Source: Phaseolus vulgaris (taxonomy: Eukaryota; Streptophyta; Magnoliopsida; Fabales; Fabaceae). Taken from it: a stretch of DNA of 64,000 bases. The DNA is taken from contig NC_023756.2 of NCBI RefSeq assembly GCF_000499845.2, forward strand, positions 36,959,880 to 37,023,879, given 5' to 3'. The notes under the pieces are model-generated. The model did no database searches, was not told where the DNA came from, and saw only the letters and a program-made list of their open reading frames with translations. The translations under genes and the position numbers were made by a program. Positions 11,680 through 22,579 of this stretch are shown here, one piece after another; position 1 is the stretch's first letter; every line of letters starts with the position of its first letter.

Positions 11680-14400
11680 GAATGCCTAACTCATTTCTTA
11701 AGAAGAAAAACCTTTCTTTTGGTAGAGGTTTTGTGAATATATCAGCCAGTTGCAGTTTTGTTTCAATGAAATTCACTTCACAATCTCTATTTTTCACATG
11801 ATCTCGTATGAAGTGATGACGAATCTCAATGTGCTTAGTTCTTGAATGCTAAATCTGATTTTTGGTGAGATTTATAGCACTTGTGTTGTCACAAAGCAAA
11901 GGAACCTTGCTGGTCTTTAATCCAAAATCTGCAAGTTGTTGTTTAAGCCAAAGTATTTGTGCACATCAGCTTCTAGAAGTAATGTATTCAGCCTCTGCAG
12001 TAGAAAGAGCTACACAAGCTTGCTTCTTACTATGCCAAGAGATGAGGCTTGATCCAAGAAGTTGACAAGTGTCACTTGTGCTTTTTCTGTCTAGCTTACA
12101 TCCCGCAAAATCAGAATCTGAATAACCAATTAAGTGTATAGGAGAGTGAAAAGGATACCATAGACCAACATTGGTTGTTCCTTTGAGATATTTAAGAATT
12201 CTTTTTGCAGCTTTGAAGTGAGATTCCTTTGATTTGCTTGATATCTTGCACAAAGACATACGACAAACATGATATCCGGTCTACTTTCTGTGAGATAGAG
12301 TAAGGAACCAATTAAACCTCTGTATTTTATTTGATCTACTCCTTTTCCAGCAGCATCTTCATCCATATAACAACTTGAAGGCCTGAGTGTGCTTGTTTCC
12401 TTGCAACTTTCCATTTCAAATTTCTTGAGAATTTATTTGCAATATTTTGATTCGCATAGAAAGATTTCATCCTTTGTTTGCTTGACCTGCAATCCAAGAA
12501 AGAAAGAAAGCTCCCCCATCATGGACATTTCAAACTCACCTTGCATAGCTAGCACAAATTCTTCACACAAACTATCTTCGGTAGCACCAAAGATGATGTC
12601 ATCAACATAGATTTGTACTAGGATAATTTCAGAATTTGACTTTTTTATGAAGAGAGTTTTGTCAACCATTCCTCTTTCATAACCATGTGACAAAAGGAAA
12701 TTGCTAAGCCTCTTATACCACTACCTTGGAGCTTGCTTAAGCCCATACCATGCCTTTTTCAACTTAAAAACATGATTTGAATGTTGATGATCCTCAAAAC
12801 CCGGTGGTTGCTCAACATACACTTCTTTATTGATAAAGCCATTGAAAAAAGCACTCTTCACATCCATTTGAAAGAGTTTTAATCCACTCATACAAGAAAA
12901 AGCCAGCAACAACCTCATACCTTCCAATCTTGCACCAGGGGCAAAGGTTTCTCCATAGTCAATCCCTTCCTCTTGATTGTAGCCTTTGGCAACTAGCCTT
13001 GCCTTGTTCCTTGTAATTACCCCAACCTCATCAAGCTTGTTTCTGAAAACCCATTTAGATCCAATGATGTTCATCTCAGCTATCTTGGGAACCATAAACC
13101 ACACATCATTCCTAGCAAACTGATTCAGCTCTTCATGCATAGCTTCCACCCATTTTTCATCTTTAAGAGCTTCATCAATAGACTTTGGTTCAACTTGAGA
13201 GACCAAAGCAGTGTGCCTGCAGAAGTTTGAGATTGAGCTACGTGTAGAAACACCCTCCTTTATCTGCCCAATGATGTTCTCCACTGACAGATCTCTTGGT
13301 ATTCTCCATTCTTTAGGCAGCTCATTTTGCTGCAGAATTTCAATCGGTTGTTTCGATGAATCAACCGGTTGTTTTTCTGCACAGCAGTCCAACTTCTCCA
13401 AATTGATGTTCTGCTCATCCTCTTCTGTGTTGTTCTTTGAGACTTAAATGCTTTTGTGATGAACTTCATCAAATACCACATGAATAGATTCTTCTACAGT
13501 CATGAGCCACTTGTTGTGCATCCTATAGGCATGACTGAAGATTCCATGATCAACTTTTTCAACAAACTTTCCCAGATTTTCTTTCCCATTATTCAGAACA
13601 AAACAGCTGCATCCAAACACTCTTAGGTGACAGATGTTTGGCTTCCTTCAATTGAAGAGTTCATAGGGAGTTTTCTTCAAGATCACATAGCAAGAGGTGC
13701 TAACAACATCAGCCCAAAAATACTTGGGTTAGAAGGATTCACTTAGCATGGTTCTTGCTAACTCTTCAAGATATCTGTTCCTTTCCACTACACCATTTTG
13801 TTGAGGAGTTCTTGGTGCAAAGAAGTTGTGTAAGATCCCCATCTTCTCACAGAATTTGCTGAATTTCTCATTTTGAAATTCCCCTCCATGATCACTCCTT
13901 ATAGAACCAATGTTGTTGTTTTTTGTGTTTTGTAACCTTCTAGCAAGCTTTTTGAAGGCAGAGAAGGCACCACTCTTTGATTCCAAGAAAGAGTCCATGT
14001 GTACCTAGAGAAATCATCCACAATAACAAGAGCATAATAGTTGCCACCAAGACTCATGGTTTTTGAAGGTCCAAACAAATCCATATGGAGCAGCTCAATG
14101 GGTTTTAAAGATGAAACAACATTTTTAATTTTGAAAGAATTTTTAACTTATTTCCCCTTTTGACATGCTTCACATAGGTGGTCCTTATCAAACTTAAGCT
14201 TGGGCAACCCAATCACAAGATCTTTTGAGATTAATTTGTTTAAGTGATTCATGTGAATGTGAGCAATTCTTCTATGCCATAACCAAGATTCATCATGCTT
14301 AGAAAGAAGACAACCTATAGAACAAGGAGAAGAAATATCCAAGAGATAGACATTGTTGATTCTCTTACCAATCAATATTACCTCTTTTGAGTTAGGAAGA
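11680..14400 (-). pseudogene. Copia (SIRE-like) pol: integrase, RT, RNase H remnant
   Basis: Read from 14400 downward: integrase zinc finger (LWHRRIAHIHMNHLNKLISK, CEACQKGK), integrase core (VIVDDFSRYTW, RSDHGGEFQNEKF, PRTPQQNGVVERN), a linker, reverse transcriptase (GSKWVFRNKLDE, MDVKSAFFNGFINKEVYVEQ, YVDDIIFGAT) and RNase H (YSDSDFAGCKLDRKSTS, STAEAEYI). Integrase before RT defines copia. The sequence style resembles the SIRE lineage (inference). There are at least five frame breaks, including a stop just after GLKQAPR near 12720. Gag and protease are missing because the element has lost its 5' interior. The longest open piece is 12721-13401. Confidence 0.85.
13338..13374. repeat. Palindrome pair inside the copia pol reading frame
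   Basis: TTTCAATCGGTTGTTT, spacer CGATG, then AATCAACCGGTTGTTT. On the minus strand it is translated within the open pol segment as KQPVDSSKQPIE, a seven-residue repeat matching the 21-bp period. It lies in the integrase-RT linker. Confidence 0.85.
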
Positions 14401-14418
14401 GAGATTTCACAAGAGTTG

Positions 14419-14701
14419 GTTTAACAGCAAGTCAACCAACCAAAACAGTTTTCAACCTTTTCAAAAACACCTAAGAGTAAAACAATTCGTTGTTTCGACA
14501 AAACAACAGGTTGTTTTTCACTTAGTTTGAAAAACACTTTAATCTTAAAATATTTAAAAACACTTTAGCTTTAGATTCAACAAAGAGTGGATTACACAGA
14601 TAAACTACCCAGATCCTATCCTAAACATAGCAGCAACTTCAGCCTTGGATCAAACACTTGGATTTGGATTCTTCAAAGCTTTTGATCACTTTTGATCAAC
14701 A
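14419..14701 (-). mobile_element. Copia 5' LTR, truncated
   Basis: Matches the middle-to-right part of the LTR at 10263-11328, beginning at ACAGCAAGTCAACCAACCAA (compare 11078). It ends TTTTGATCAACA at 14701 and is followed by TATAC (14702-14706), identical to the bases before the left LTR. The LTR half, primer site, gag and protease that should lie between it and integrase are deleted. Confidence 0.85.
14480..14516. repeat. Paired 16-bp palindromes, 5-bp spacer
   Basis: AAACAATTCGTTGTTT, spacer CGACA, then AAACAACAGGTTGTTT. Counterpart of 11133-11169 in the truncated 5' LTR. Confidence 0.85.
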
Positions 14702-14706
14702 TATAC

Positions 14707-15500
14707 TTCAAAGGCAGTTGAAAAGAAGAAACAACTTGCACCAGAATCTGTAGAAAAGAAACTCACTAATAAAGAGTCACCTACATCATATATAAAGGAG
14801 GAAGACAAGGTTAAAAAGGATGGAATTATAGTGTAGGAAGAATTTAAATCTGGTCAACCAATTATGTTAAAAACCACTAAGCTAAAATTACAACCTAGAT
14901 GCTTGAAGATAAAAGGGTCAAGTTTAAGGGTTGTCAAAGAAATTAGGACTGATGGAATTATTGAAGTTTAAAGTCCATACTCTAGAAGAACTAAAGTTGT
15001 AACCAGGAAATTGTTCCAACAAATAGGTCATCCACCTTAGAGAAATAAGTGTCAATCTATATGATGTTAAACAAGGGCTCTCTGTTAGGAAATATGATAT
15101 TTTTTTTTACTATTGATTTTTTATTCTTTTATTTTATTTTTTGCTTTCATACTAGTTAATGAACTTTATGTTATTTTTCAAAAATTGGAATTATTGTGCT
15201 AAGAAACTCACTTAGGCGAGATACAACTTGTCTGAGCGAGTTGAGCGTATCAAAAATTGTGTGCTCAAGGGCAACCCAACCCTTCTATGCCTCCATATCA
15301 GTTTGGAGCTTATGTTGCATGGCTTGGGGACAAGTATTATTTTTCCGGGAAGGGGGGGCAGATCTAGGAGATAAAGCAGGACCATTTACAGGTGTAGATG
15401 AGGAGTTAAATACAAAATTGTATGAATTGCTAAGAAGAAGGGATTGAGCACAAAGCAGAACAAAAAACATGGTTTTATCTTTCTATTTATTTCCTTTCAG
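14707..15500 (+). pseudogene. Downstream remnant of the Diaspora-like Ty3 element
   Basis: Continues the host element of the copia insertion. It resembles the region between pol and the 3' LTR in Diaspora-like elements: KVVTRKLFQQIGHPP-like sequence near 14990-15040 and a C-terminal open segment (PYQFGAYVAWLGD in one frame, then GPFTGVDEELNTKLYELLRR) at 15290-15445. Most of RT, RNase H and integrase is absent, so a large internal deletion occurred. Near 15207-15242 there are two CTCGCC-type near-palindromes 20 bp apart. Family identity comes from recalled resemblance. Confidence 0.5.
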
Positions 15501-16020
15501 TTGTTGAATTTGCTTATTTATATTTTTAGTTGTTTAACTCGCTTATAATTTAGTTTTATTTTAATTGTTGTGTTTTTGCTATTTTATTTTAAATATTGAG
15601 TTGTTTTTTCTAAATTTATTTGTTCTTAAATATTATTGTAAGAATTGGAATATTAATTTTAGTTATGGAAAAATATGAATCAGACTTTATGTTTAAAGAT
15701 TAGAACAGTGAAAAGATATAGACATGGGTTAGAAAAGAAAATATGTTGAATCCATATAAAAATGTGATTGAGATTATGATATTTGAAAATTTAACAAGAT
15801 GATTAGTTGGAACAGTGAATGACAAGAAATAATAAATTAGACTAATTAAGCCAAGTGTGTGTGAATCTTTAACAGTTGGAGAGTTTCACAGATGAATTAA
15901 CAATTGTGGTTACTTGGTTTTTTATTTCATGTTACATCATAAAAGAACATGAAAATGATTAAGACATTTGTATTGATTAAAACCAAGGACCAAATAACCA
16001 ACCTTTATTTTAATTGATTA
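15501..16020. other. AT-rich stretch, nothing recognised
   Basis: No coding signal or repeat ends seen. Probably 3' non-coding DNA of the old Ty3 element. Confidence 0.4.
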
Positions 16021-17166
16021 TGTACCGATCAGGTCATCGGGTGTGATGACGTGTCTAGCACGTGACTATGTGGGGCGTGTTCAGCAGAACACGTGGACAA
16101 GAGAAAGACGAATTGTTCAGAAGCTAGTATAGTCGCCGCTCGTGGAAGTGGCGTGCTGCGATGTACATAGTCGGTTGTCGCCGGTTTTGTATGACATCGA
16201 CGTATTAGACAATGGAAGATCGGGTGGTCTGACATCGCCACAAGGGGCACATCGCCGGATCTCCCAGTAAATCTAGAGTAAGCTGTTGGAGGCACGGAAG
16301 AGTAGTTTCAAGCGAGTAAGTTCAGTAAGATGATTGTTGAGCCGTCATGGGGCATGAAGGTTGAGTAGGCTGGGGGAAACGCCTTGCTCACCAGCGAAGG
16401 GACTCCCATAGTGGACATTCATCGGTGGCAAGGTTTCCCCAGCTAGAACATGCATGGCGTGGCAATAAGGAGGGTGGCGTTTACGACCAACAATATCCCA
16501 GAGATGATGCACTTTGTTGCATCCGATACTCGCCTTGTCATGTGGTGTTTCACAGCGTATTACGTGCTAGATTACTCCTTGAATAGGGGACTTGGCCGCG
16601 CGGCTGGTTATTACACAGAGATAATGCTCAAGTTACCTCAACCCAGATGACGACACGTGTAGGGTTGGGGGCTACCTGCTACCCCAACCCAGATGATGAC
16701 ACGTGTAGGGTTGGATGCGGTATAGAAATGACGCTCGAATTACCCTAGCTCAGATGATGACGCGTGTAGGGCTGGGTGCTACCTGCTACCCCAGCCTAGA
16801 TGGCGACACGTGCAGGGTTGGATGCGAGCCACACGTCCAAAGCATAACGGCCTGGAGAGAGAAAAAACCTAGCTATAAAGGTAAACTTAACAGAATCTGC
16901 AGAGGTACGTTTTCATTTTGCGGCTCATTGCTTTGGGTTGAGTGCACTTTAGTACGGTTCTACAGAGTATAGTTTTCTCTGAGTTTTTGGGTGTTCTTGT
17001 TACTGACTTGAGCGTCGGAGCGCCACTGGCCGCAGAGGCGCCACCTTGTGTTTTCAGGTTCTCAGTGAAGCTATCTGTGGTGTGGACTTGGAAAGCACGT
17101 GGTGTCCAGTTGGTGAGGAAGCTCGTGACGAGGCAACGCTTTGCGCTTGGTCAACCGGCAGGAACA
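16021..17166 (+). mobile_element. Tat/Ogre-like Ty3 solo LTR
   Basis: Begins TGTACCGATCAGGTCATCGG and ends CCGGCAGGAACA, flanked by GATTA and AATTA (one mismatch), as expected for a 5-bp duplication with one later change. It is GC-rich against AT-rich surroundings. U3 holds four repeats of an AGATGATGACACGTGTAGGG-like unit, a TATAAA box lies at 16874-16879, and the U5 signature GACTTGAGCGTCGGAG lies at 17005-17020. Related copies are at 8507, 39123 and 62431. No internal region flanks it, so it is a solo LTR. Short open frames inside it are not genes. Confidence 0.85.
16641..16825 (+). promoter_or_regulatory. G-box tandem repeats and TATA box in the Tat-like LTR
   Basis: Four units contain the hexamer at 16654-16659, 16700-16705, 16761-16766 (changed to CGCGTG) and 16807-16812, spaced 46, 61 and 46 bp. 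CACGTG is the plant G-box core bound by bZIP and bHLH factors. The TATA box lies about 60 bp downstream. This is a plausible U3 enhancer array. Confidence 0.6.
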
Positions 17167-17171
17167 AATTA

Positions 17172-17860
17172 TATCTTTGTGATAACACTTTTTGAGCCAA
17201 GAATATTTTTTTTCTTATTGCACTCTGAACTTTAAATGATATATTTTCCTACTTGTTAGCATGTTTAAGGAAGGAGAACATAGATGTAATTTGTATATAG
17301 AAAAAGGAATGGTTGGTTTTAGTTGTTGAATAATTTAAGTTTAAATAATTTATTTGGTTGGAAATAGGAATAATCTATTTCTATTATCTTTTATTGAAAA
17401 AAGAATGAAAAAAAAGAGAGAAAAAAGATAATGTTGAAATCATGAATAACTAAAGATGGGGAAAATATTAAAGTCAAAGAAATTAGTGATTAGATAGCAC
17501 ATATGTATTGTATTTGAATTATAGGTATATTTTTATTTTAAGTGTGCATTTTGTTAAGATGTTAAAATCATTATAACCCTAAAAAAGACCTTAAGATTCA
17601 TGTTTCTAATGTGATTGTAATATGAAGATGAAATGAAAAGCAATTGTGGTTTGTTAGTATTCAGTGGATATAGAGAAACACTTACCTGTGGGAATATGAT
17701 AATAAATTCTTTGATAAATTGTCATTTCATTGTTACAATTGTTATCCTGAAAGTTGATTGTATATTTAGATCTTGTTGCAGTTGAATTTGGAAGCACCAT
17801 AAATTTCTAATTTAATATGTTGTTTAGTAAATAAAGTTGTTTTTGATACTTAAACTCAAA
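17172..17860. other. AT-rich stretch, nothing recognised
   Basis: Continuation of the DNA interrupted by the solo LTR. No open frames with recognisable content. Confidence 0.4.
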
Positions 17861-18235
17861 TATGATTTATTTATATTCATTTACTTTTTTGAAGACAATT
17901 AATAAATTTTTTAAGAAGAGATTTGAAACAAAATCAACAAGATGCTTCTCCTTAAAAAATTATCATTCCCTAGAGCATGTTTATCATATACACCAAATTC
18001 CTCCACATTCTCAGTGTTGTTATGTTATACCCACTCTATATATCTTCATCACCCTATATCACACTTATTTGTAATATCAATTTCATTTTCGTGTATATAC
18101 ACTACCTCTGCCCTTTTCTTTTTATCTATTTCCTAAAGTATCTTCATTTAACCAGTCTCCCAACCCTCTTCTAATTACAATTATTATCTTCATTTATCCC
18201 CTTCCTATCCTTTAATATCTCATTCTCATATATTA
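17860..18235. repeat. Diverged copy of the end of block P
   Basis: Matches 2100-2380: AGCATGTTTATC, CACCAAATTCCTCCACATTC, CTCTATATATCTTCATCACC, TACCTCTGCCCTTTTCTTTT and CAGTCTCCCAACCCTCTT occur in the same order. It is more diverged than the D1 and D2 copies, so it is an older duplicate. The frames here are not conserved and are not called. Confidence 0.65.
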
Positions 18236-18429
18236 AAAAAAAATTAATATATGTATTTAATTATTATTTGATGTTATTTATGAAATATATTAATGTATTC
18301 TGTTAATTATTATTTATTTATGTGATATCATTAAAATCATTACAAGAACTTAATACAGAGATTAATAACAATAATTTATGTATTTAATTATTTATGTAAT
18401 ATATTAATATATGCATTAATTTAATGTAT

Positions 18430-18690
18430 AATATCGCAAAATTTATTTGTAACATCCAACCATATATTTGTCCTTTTCTCTACAAACAAGAATATAATAT
18501 TATAAAATATTTATCTAATGTAATAAGGATATTCATTTAATATTAAATATTAAATTATAATTACATAAATATTAAATTAAAATATCAAATAATAATTAAA
18601 TAAAAGTTAAATAACTATAAAAAAATATTAAATGTGAGTTTTATAAGTTTTAAAATTAAGGATTAAAGATAAGTAACTATAATTTTTTAG
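18430..18690. repeat. Dispersed AT-rich repeat shared with 7015-7250
   Basis: Same order of motifs as 7015-7250, including GATATTCATTTAATATTAAA and the exit AAATTAAGGATTAAA. Non-coding. Confidence 0.6.
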
Positions 18691-18779
18691 CTGACCTAAT
18701 AAATTGAAGTTGTTTTAGTTTTTTTTATCCTCATTAAATATATTTAATGTTTTAGTAATTTGAGATAAGAATGAGTATC

Positions 18780-18960
18780 AGCATAAATAGTACAAAAATT
18801 ATTAATTAAAAATTAATTTTATAGGCAACCAATAATAAGTTGTTATATTGACTAAATTAGATAATATTTTAGAGATTAAAAATTTATTGGTATCTAAAAT
18901 AATTTCTATTATTGATAAATAGTTTCTAAATTGGTAGTTAATTTATAAGTGTCATAATTC
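18780..18960. mobile_element. Diverged relative of the U-block CACTA MITE
   Basis: The interior motifs of the U-block MITE (TATTGACTAAATTAGA, TTTTAGAGA, TTTCTAAATTGGTAGTTA) occur in order, but the CACTACAAG ends are no longer visible. Confidence 0.4.
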
Positions 18961-19086
18961 AGTAATATATCATACAAAAAGATAGGCACTGATGAATTTT
19001 AATTAGGGATGATAATGCGGGGCAGACCATGCGTGTCAGCCCACAGCCTGCTACCTTAAAAGCATGGGAGGAGCTCACTAATCTAA

Positions 19087-19633
19087 GGCAGTTTCTTCTT
19101 GCACCCCTACATTTTTCTTCCTGCACCCCCACAATTTTGTAAATTCTGAAACTGACCTCCAAAATTTTGGGATCTGAGAGTGTGTTACGAATTTATCAAT
19201 CCAGAAGTGAATCATGTTGCATTCCAGATGAGGGGGTGTTCTGGAAGAAAATTTTGCATAAATTATTGATTTCCGGATTGTTGAATCCGGAAGCCTAATT
19301 TCTATTATGAATTGGTGGATCCGGAATGATTTTTTTCAATTATGGATTTTTGAATCCGGAATGCATATTTTGAATTACGAATTGGCGGATCCGAAGTGGT
19401 TTTTTCAATTATGAATGTTTTTCATTTTTTTTATTTTGAATTAACACTATGTATTACCGGAAGCATCAATCTGGGAGATTACCGGATCGCTAATCCGAAA
19501 ATTTACCGGAAGCACCAATCCGAATATTTACCGGATTTCACATTTCGAAATACAAAAAAAAAGTAAATGTACAGTTTATATAGGGACAATTTTTTCTTTT
19601 CGCAACCTTGTGGGGGTGCAGGAAGAAACTGCC
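19087..19633. mobile_element. Mutator-type MITE with 9-bp target duplication
   Basis: Inverted ends GGCAGTTTCTTCTTGCACCC and, reversed on the right, GGCAGTTTCTTCCTGCACCC, differ at one base in 20. CTAATCTAA occurs immediately outside both ends (19078-19086 and 19634-19642), the 9-bp size typical of Mutator-like elements. The 547-bp interior encodes no transposase. It has repeated TCCGGA/ACCGGA-type motifs between 19265 and 19545. The GGGGGTGCAGGAAGAAACTG string is repeated imperfectly within the left end. Confidence 0.9.
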
Positions 19634-19642
19634 CTAATCTAA

Positions 19643-19997
19643 CCCGCTTACAAACTTAGGTCCACCCCACATAACTCACTGCCCGCGTGGCCTAGTAGCG
19701 GGCTGGAGCGAGTTGGCCCACTAGTCCGCATAAATAAAAAATTAATATTTTATTTTTTGCAAAAAAGAATAAAAATCATACCCCACTCATCCATTTTTGT
19801 AGTGTGAACTTTATTTTACTTTATTTTAAAAAATTGAATTTATTGTATTAAAAAAATATTTTATTTTAATCATCTAAACGAGTTAATATTAAGAGTGACA
19901 ATTGATTTAGTTTTAAGTAAAATCTTATATTTAAAATTTGTTAATAAAAAAATAAAAGCTTATAATGGTATATAGATCCTCATCTATTTGACCTATT
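19643..19997. other. AT-rich flank, nothing recognised
   Basis: GC-richer start (CCCGCTTACAAAC to GGCCCACTAGTCCGC) continuing the sequence before the MITE, then AT-rich DNA up to the LINE fragment. No gene seen. Confidence 0.4.
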
Positions 19998-21290
19998 TGG
20001 ACTGAAATTAAGCAGTTTTATGACACTATTCTTGACCATATTTCTTGGACGGTTTGTAAAGGTACTTTTATTAATTTCTGGAATGATAAATGGTGTTCTA
20101 CTACTTCTTTAACAAATATTGCAGTATTATCAGATGGTGCTAGTATTCCAGATACAGTCGACTAGTTTCTGATTGGTCGTGATTGGAATATTCCTTTGTC
20201 TTTACAGCAGATGCCTCTTTTATTTAATCATATCAGGGTTACAAATGAACAGATTATTCCTAATTGGATTCTAGATAAGTCTCGTTGTTTCACTCTTAAA
20301 TCGGCTAGGGCTTTTTTCTTGGAACCAGGAGTTCCCTATGGTTGGGGTAAATTCATTTGCTTTTCATATATTCAGCCTTCCAAAACTTTAGTACTCTAAA
20401 AAGTTTTTCATGGGCGGTTTCTTACATATCAGCATATTCAGCATAAAGGTTTGCATATATGTTCTATGTGTACGCTTTGTGAAAAGCACGATGAATCTAT
20501 TCAACATTTATTTTTTGAATGTTCTAATGCTTTGCATATATGGAGTTGGGTTCGACAAATTTTTTTACTTCTCATTTCTCTTATAAAGATGATTTTTTTT
20601 TCTTTTATTAAGAGTGGTGGTAGTTCTTTGGTTAAATTGTTTAAGCTTGTTGTGATAACTTTTTCTATTTGAATGATATGGTGTATGAAGAATTATGCTA
20701 GATTTCATAATAAGATTGATGTTTCTAGGACTATTTCAGTTATTAAAGATTTAACTTGTCTCATGGGAAATTCGTCTAAAGCTTCAATGAAGAATGATAT
20801 GTTGGATTCCAATGTCATTAAGTTTTTTGGTATTAATACTCGTACTAGTAAGGTTCTTCGTCCTCTTCCTGTTAGATAGGAGTTCCCTTCACTAGACAGG
20901 GTTAAAATTAACAATGATGTGGTTGCTAGGGGATATCCTGGTCTTACTACTTGTGGAGGTATTTTCTGTGGGAGTATGGGGGAGTTTATTGATGGTCTCT
21001 CTGTGTTTGTTGATGTTCAAACTTCTATGGTTGTTGAGTGTTTTGGAATTATACATGTTATGGAGGAAGCTCAAAAGATGAGGCTTACTAATGTATGGCT
21101 TCAATGTTGTGTTGCTTTTACTGCTAGGAATAATGTTTCATGAATGTTTTGTAATCGATGGAATACTTGTCTTAATTATTGTGGGAAAATCAAGTTTAGG
21201 GTTACTCATATTTTCTGTGAAGGGAATGTGTATGCTGATAAGTTGACTAATTTAGGATTTATTCATAGAGAATGATTGAAATTGGTATAA
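19998..21290 (+). pseudogene. LINE (L1-type) ORF2 C-terminal end: zinc-finger domain and RNase H
   Basis: In-frame and shifted pieces give IKQFYDTILDHISWTVCKG, FWNDKWC, then the zf-RVT domain typical of plant LINEs (CSMCTLCEKHDESIQHLFFE then CSNALHIWSW), then an RNase H-like domain (LDRVKINNDVVARG, CGGIFCGSMGEFIDG, VVECFGIIHVMEEAQK, YADKLTNLGFIHRE). Stops at 20163, 20397 and 20670 and later breaks make it dead. The motif around LQCC at 21100 lacks the Asp expected for RNase H catalysis. The upstream RT is absent, the usual outcome of 5'-truncated LINE insertion. An AT-rich 3' UTR follows to about 21512. Confidence 0.8.
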
Positions 21291-22250
21291 TAGGCTTCCA
21301 TCTAGTGTGTTCTTGGAAATCTTTATGAATAGGTATAGTTTACCTATGTATCATTTTTGTTAACATATAGGTTTTAGTCTAGTCCTCCATATATTTTTTT
21401 GTATTTTTTTTTTCTTTTAATAATATATTTTTTCATGTGATGGCAGATGATTATTGTTACTTGAGGTGTCAGCCTAGTTGAGATGTCAAGTCCCCTTAGG
21501 TGGTCTCCCTGGTGTTGGAATATATGGCCTTAAACAAGAAGGGGGTGAATTGTTTATGAAAGATTTTCGGAAACTTTGAAGATATAATGAATTTCAAAGT
21601 AGAATCACAAATATTGAAATCCAGAAAGCAATCAATCAAAAACTGTTTAAGTTGATTATCAGAAAATCAACCGGTTGTTTATATCAGTAGATTTAAAAAA
21701 GACTTAAAAGCAGAAATTAAATGAGTTCAGAGTAAGAGAAAAGAACACAAACAATTTATACTGGTTCACTTTTATCCCAAGAGCTACATCCAGTCCCCAG
21801 AAACCACTAGTATCTACTATGCAATCAAAATCCAGATTGCAAACACGCCACCAAAGAAGTAACCTTGAACACCTCAAGTCACACACTTCCTTTGGCACAC
21901 AAACACCACAGAAATTAGAACACCCTCTGATTCTGCACTTACACACCAATATTTATAAATACAAAAGATATAGAAAGGATTAAACTTGATGAAGATTAAA
22001 TCAAAAGATTCAACAATCCTATTCCACTTCTTTGAGAAAACCCAAAAGCTTGAATGCAAATCTTGAAAACTCAAATCTATATTTACACTTTCTCAAGTGT
22101 CTCAAAACTGTTATCAAACTTTAAGAGAGTATAACAATCTCTTTAAATACTCCAAACGTTTTTAAAAACATTTAGGAGGAGCCTATTCAGTTAAAAAACA
22201 TTAAAAGCTGATTTGCTAACATAACATAAATTTTGTTATGGATTTTCAAC

Positions 22251-22287
22251 AAACAATAAGTTGAATTCACGAAACAATCGATTGAAT
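22251..22287. repeat. Paired 16-bp palindromes, 5-bp spacer
   Basis: AAACAATAAGTTGAAT, spacer TCACG, then AAACAATCGATTGAAT, in the solo LTR. Symmetry is weaker in the first member, but the spacing is kept. Confidence 0.75.
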
Positions 22288-22352
22288 TGGTTTGAGAACA
22301 AAGTCAACCAAGTTAAACAGCTTCAAACCCTTTTCAAAAACTTTTAAGTGTC

Positions 22353-22390
22353 AAACAATCGATTGAAACGACAAAACGAACAGGTTGTTT
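22353..22390. repeat. Paired palindromes, 5-bp spacer, one inserted base
   Basis: AAACAATCGATTGAAA, spacer CGACA, then AAACGAACAGGTTGTTT. The second member has one extra base relative to other copies. Confidence 0.75.
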
Positions 22391-22579
22391 TTCTACCTCT
22401 TCAAAAAATAATTTTTTTCAAAATGGTTTTGATTCCAAACTGTATAAGATTCAAACAAAGAGTGGATTACACATCATTCTACCAAAACCCACCCACATAA
22501 GCAGCAACTCCAGCCTTCCATCAAACACCATGGGTTTGGAGACATCAAAGCTTCAAGATCATACTTGATGAACACCTAG

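Larger units (their letters stand above)
21513..22574 (-). mobile_element. Copia (SIRE-like) solo LTR
   Basis: Minus-strand LTR ending CCATATATTCCAACA at 21513 and starting TGTTCATCAAGTA at 22574, so TG...CA. Flanks are CCTGG (21508-21512) and CCTAG (22575-22579), a 5-bp duplication with one change. It is the same family and length (1062 bp) as 10263-11328. No internal sequence is attached, so it is a solo LTR formed by LTR-LTR recombination. It carries two palindrome pairs and a single palindrome at 21665-21680. Confidence 0.85.

Noticed and set aside
16029..17235. Several open frames of 66-97 residues on both strands
   Set aside because: They fall within a solo LTR bounded by a near-perfect target duplication. 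Its GC-rich composition lowers stop frequency by chance.
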